From Bacteroidaceae bacterium (lineage in GTDB: Bacteria > Bacteroidota > Bacteroidia > Bacteroidales > Bacteroidaceae): a stretch of DNA of 5,037 nt. The notes under the pieces are model-generated. The model was given only the letters and a program-made list of their open reading frames with translations, was not told where the DNA came from and did no database searches. The stretch's first letter is position 1; each line of letters begins with the position of its first letter. The position numbers and the translations under genes are program-made. Shown in pieces: positions 4,174-5,037 of this stretch. Location: contig JABUUG010000198.1 in assembly GCA_021443285.1 (NCBI GenBank), forward strand, positions 1 through 5,037, read 5' to 3'.

Positions 4174-4974
4174 ATGTGGAAGAACAAGTGGGTTGATGCC
4201 CTTTGGTATGTAGTGGTGTTCATGCTTATACAGTTGTCCTGTTCGGGTATGGCATCGTTGGTGTGGAGCGATATGATTAGCAATCCCACCGCACTGTGTG
4301 TCAGTCTGGCGGCAAGCAGTCTGATTACCGTTGCGGTCTTCTGTTTTGCAAAGTGGTGGAGGGAGAGCAAATCTGCCGTTATCGCAGGAAAAGGGGCATG
4401 GAAGGTTTGGCTGTGGACAGCAGTCATTGCACTATCTACCATCATACCGTCCTTGTGGCTGAACGACATCCTCGGCATCGAGGCAAACGAGGACATGACA
4501 CGGATGATGATGAGCATTATCCAATCACCGCTCGGCATAATCGTTATTGTACTGCTTGTGCCGCTGGCAGAAGAGGTGGTGTTTCGCGGCGCAATGCTCC
4601 ACCGCCTTCTTGATGTCTCCGCAGAAGATACCACAAAGAAAACAAGCCCCATACTGCCCATTGCCTTCACCGCTCTCTGCTTTGGCATTATCCACGGCAA
4701 TATGGAGCAGGCTTTCCACGCGACATTGTTGGGAGTGCTTCTCGGCTGGATTTACTACAAATACTCAAGCATTCTGCCCGGCGTGATATTCCACATCACC
4801 AACAACGGCACATCGTGGATTATGACAACCGTGTTCCCCGAAAAGGAGGACGCCACACTGCTTGAGTTGTTCAACAACAATTCCCCGCTTATGTACACTG
4901 CCTTGGCACTTTCTGTGGCAGTGTTTTTATGCTGCATGATAAAAAGTCCGGCAGCACAAACGGCAAAGGATTAA
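4174..4974 (+). CDS. CPBP-family intramembrane metalloprotease (Abi/CAAX protease-like)
   Basis: The 266-residue multi-pass membrane protein carries the three CPBP signatures. Motif 1 is E133-E134-V-V-F-R138-G (PLAEEVVFRGAML). Motif 2 is F170-G-I-I-H174. Motif 3 is H207-I-T-N210. In the family these residues form a metal-dependent proteolytic site inside the membrane; eukaryotic relatives trim prenylated CAAX proteins, and bacterial ones have been linked to bacteriocin self-protection and signalling. No bacteriocin gene is visible here, so the substrate is unknown. Hydrophobic segments lie near 9-27, 35-60, 76-92, 117-131, 158-176, 184-205 and 235-255. I chose the ATG at 4174 (MWKNKWVDALWYVV). 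The frame is open to an ATG at 4081, but the extra 31 residues would be encoded by the palindromic repeat and look like accidental translation. It may be co-transcribed with miaB through the hairpin; no clear promoter of its own was found. Confidence 0.88.
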   Translation: MWKNKWVDALWYVVVFMLIQLSCSGMASLVWSDMISNPTALCVSLAASSLITVAVFCFAKWWRESKSAVIAGKGAWKVWLWTAVIALSTIIPSLWLNDILGIEANEDMTRMMMSIIQSPLGIIVIVLLVPLAEEVVFRGAMLHRLLDVSAEDTTKKTSPILPIAFTALCFGIIHGNMEQAFHATLLGVLLGWIYYKYSSILPGVIFHITNNGTSWIMTTVFPEKEDATLLELFNNNSPLMYTALALSVAVFLCCMIKSPAAQTAKD

Positions 4975-4993
4975 TTATAGGTGGGTTCTATAA
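4975..4993 (+). other. Weak A/T hairpin after the CPBP gene
   Basis: TTATAG (4975-4980) pairs with CTATAA (4988-4993) around a 7-base loop, directly after the TAA stop. It is A/T-rich and not followed by a T-run, so it is a poor terminator candidate. The remaining bases to 5037 contain three TGAG tetramers and a TTTTT stretch but no gene or promoter that I can support. Confidence 0.25.
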
Positions 4994-5037
4994 ATTAGCT
5001 TGAGGCGTTTTGAGAGTTTTTATTGAGCAGATTAGTT

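Noticed and set aside
4170..4700. Minus-strand open frame opposite the CPBP gene
   Set aside because: Antisense shadow of a gene with all three CPBP motifs; no promoter or family features.
1..5037. A novel multi-gene defence, secretion or biosynthetic system
   Set aside because: The five proteins are recognisable, unrelated housekeeping or envelope proteins without operon linkage suggesting a joint system; the CPBP protein alone is not evidence of abortive infection or bacteriocin immunity.

Overview
This looks like ordinary chromosomal DNA from a member of the Bacteroidales, most probably Prevotella or a close relative. Three things point there: the protein sequences (MiaB, a GldB-like lipoprotein, and an HD protein with the CHGTEPYICHG motif); the lack of Shine-Dalgarno sites, with A/T-rich stretches before the start codons instead; and promoter-like sequences matching the Bacteroidetes form TTTG-N19-21-TAnnTTTG. 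The genus is an inference by eye.

Layout, left to right. Positions 1-106 are non-coding, with a 9-bp dyad and three tandem 11-bp repeats. They lead into a plus-strand multi-pass membrane protein of the PAP2-like phosphatase type (107-724). Positions 725-977 hold no protein gene. The minus strand there carries a well-formed promoter, a 5' hairpin and a terminator hairpin followed by U's, which together suggest an unannotated small RNA of about 95-100 nt. Next comes a minus-strand GldB-like lipoprotein gene (978-1763). A 232-bp divergent intergenic region follows, with candidate promoters on both strands and one copy of a 31-bp hairpin repeat. The HD-domain phosphohydrolase gene (1996-2529, GTG start) is followed by a second copy of that repeat and further hairpins. 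miaB, the tRNA methylthiotransferase gene, occupies 2748-4067. Its stop codon lies inside a heptad-repeat palindrome of about 100 bp, and a CPBP-family membrane protease gene (4174-4974) starts just after it. The last 63 bases hold only a weak A/T hairpin.

The genes do not form an obvious pathway. miaB is a tRNA-modification housekeeping gene, PAP2-like and CPBP are envelope membrane enzymes, and the GldB-like protein is a predicted envelope lipoprotein. miaB and the CPBP gene may be co-transcribed through the palindrome. The HD gene has its own candidate promoter. I see no mobile element with a transposase, no CRISPR array, no tRNA or rRNA, and no defence or biosynthetic system. The most interesting content is between the genes: the candidate minus-strand sRNA and the families of short structured repeats placed at gene boundaries.
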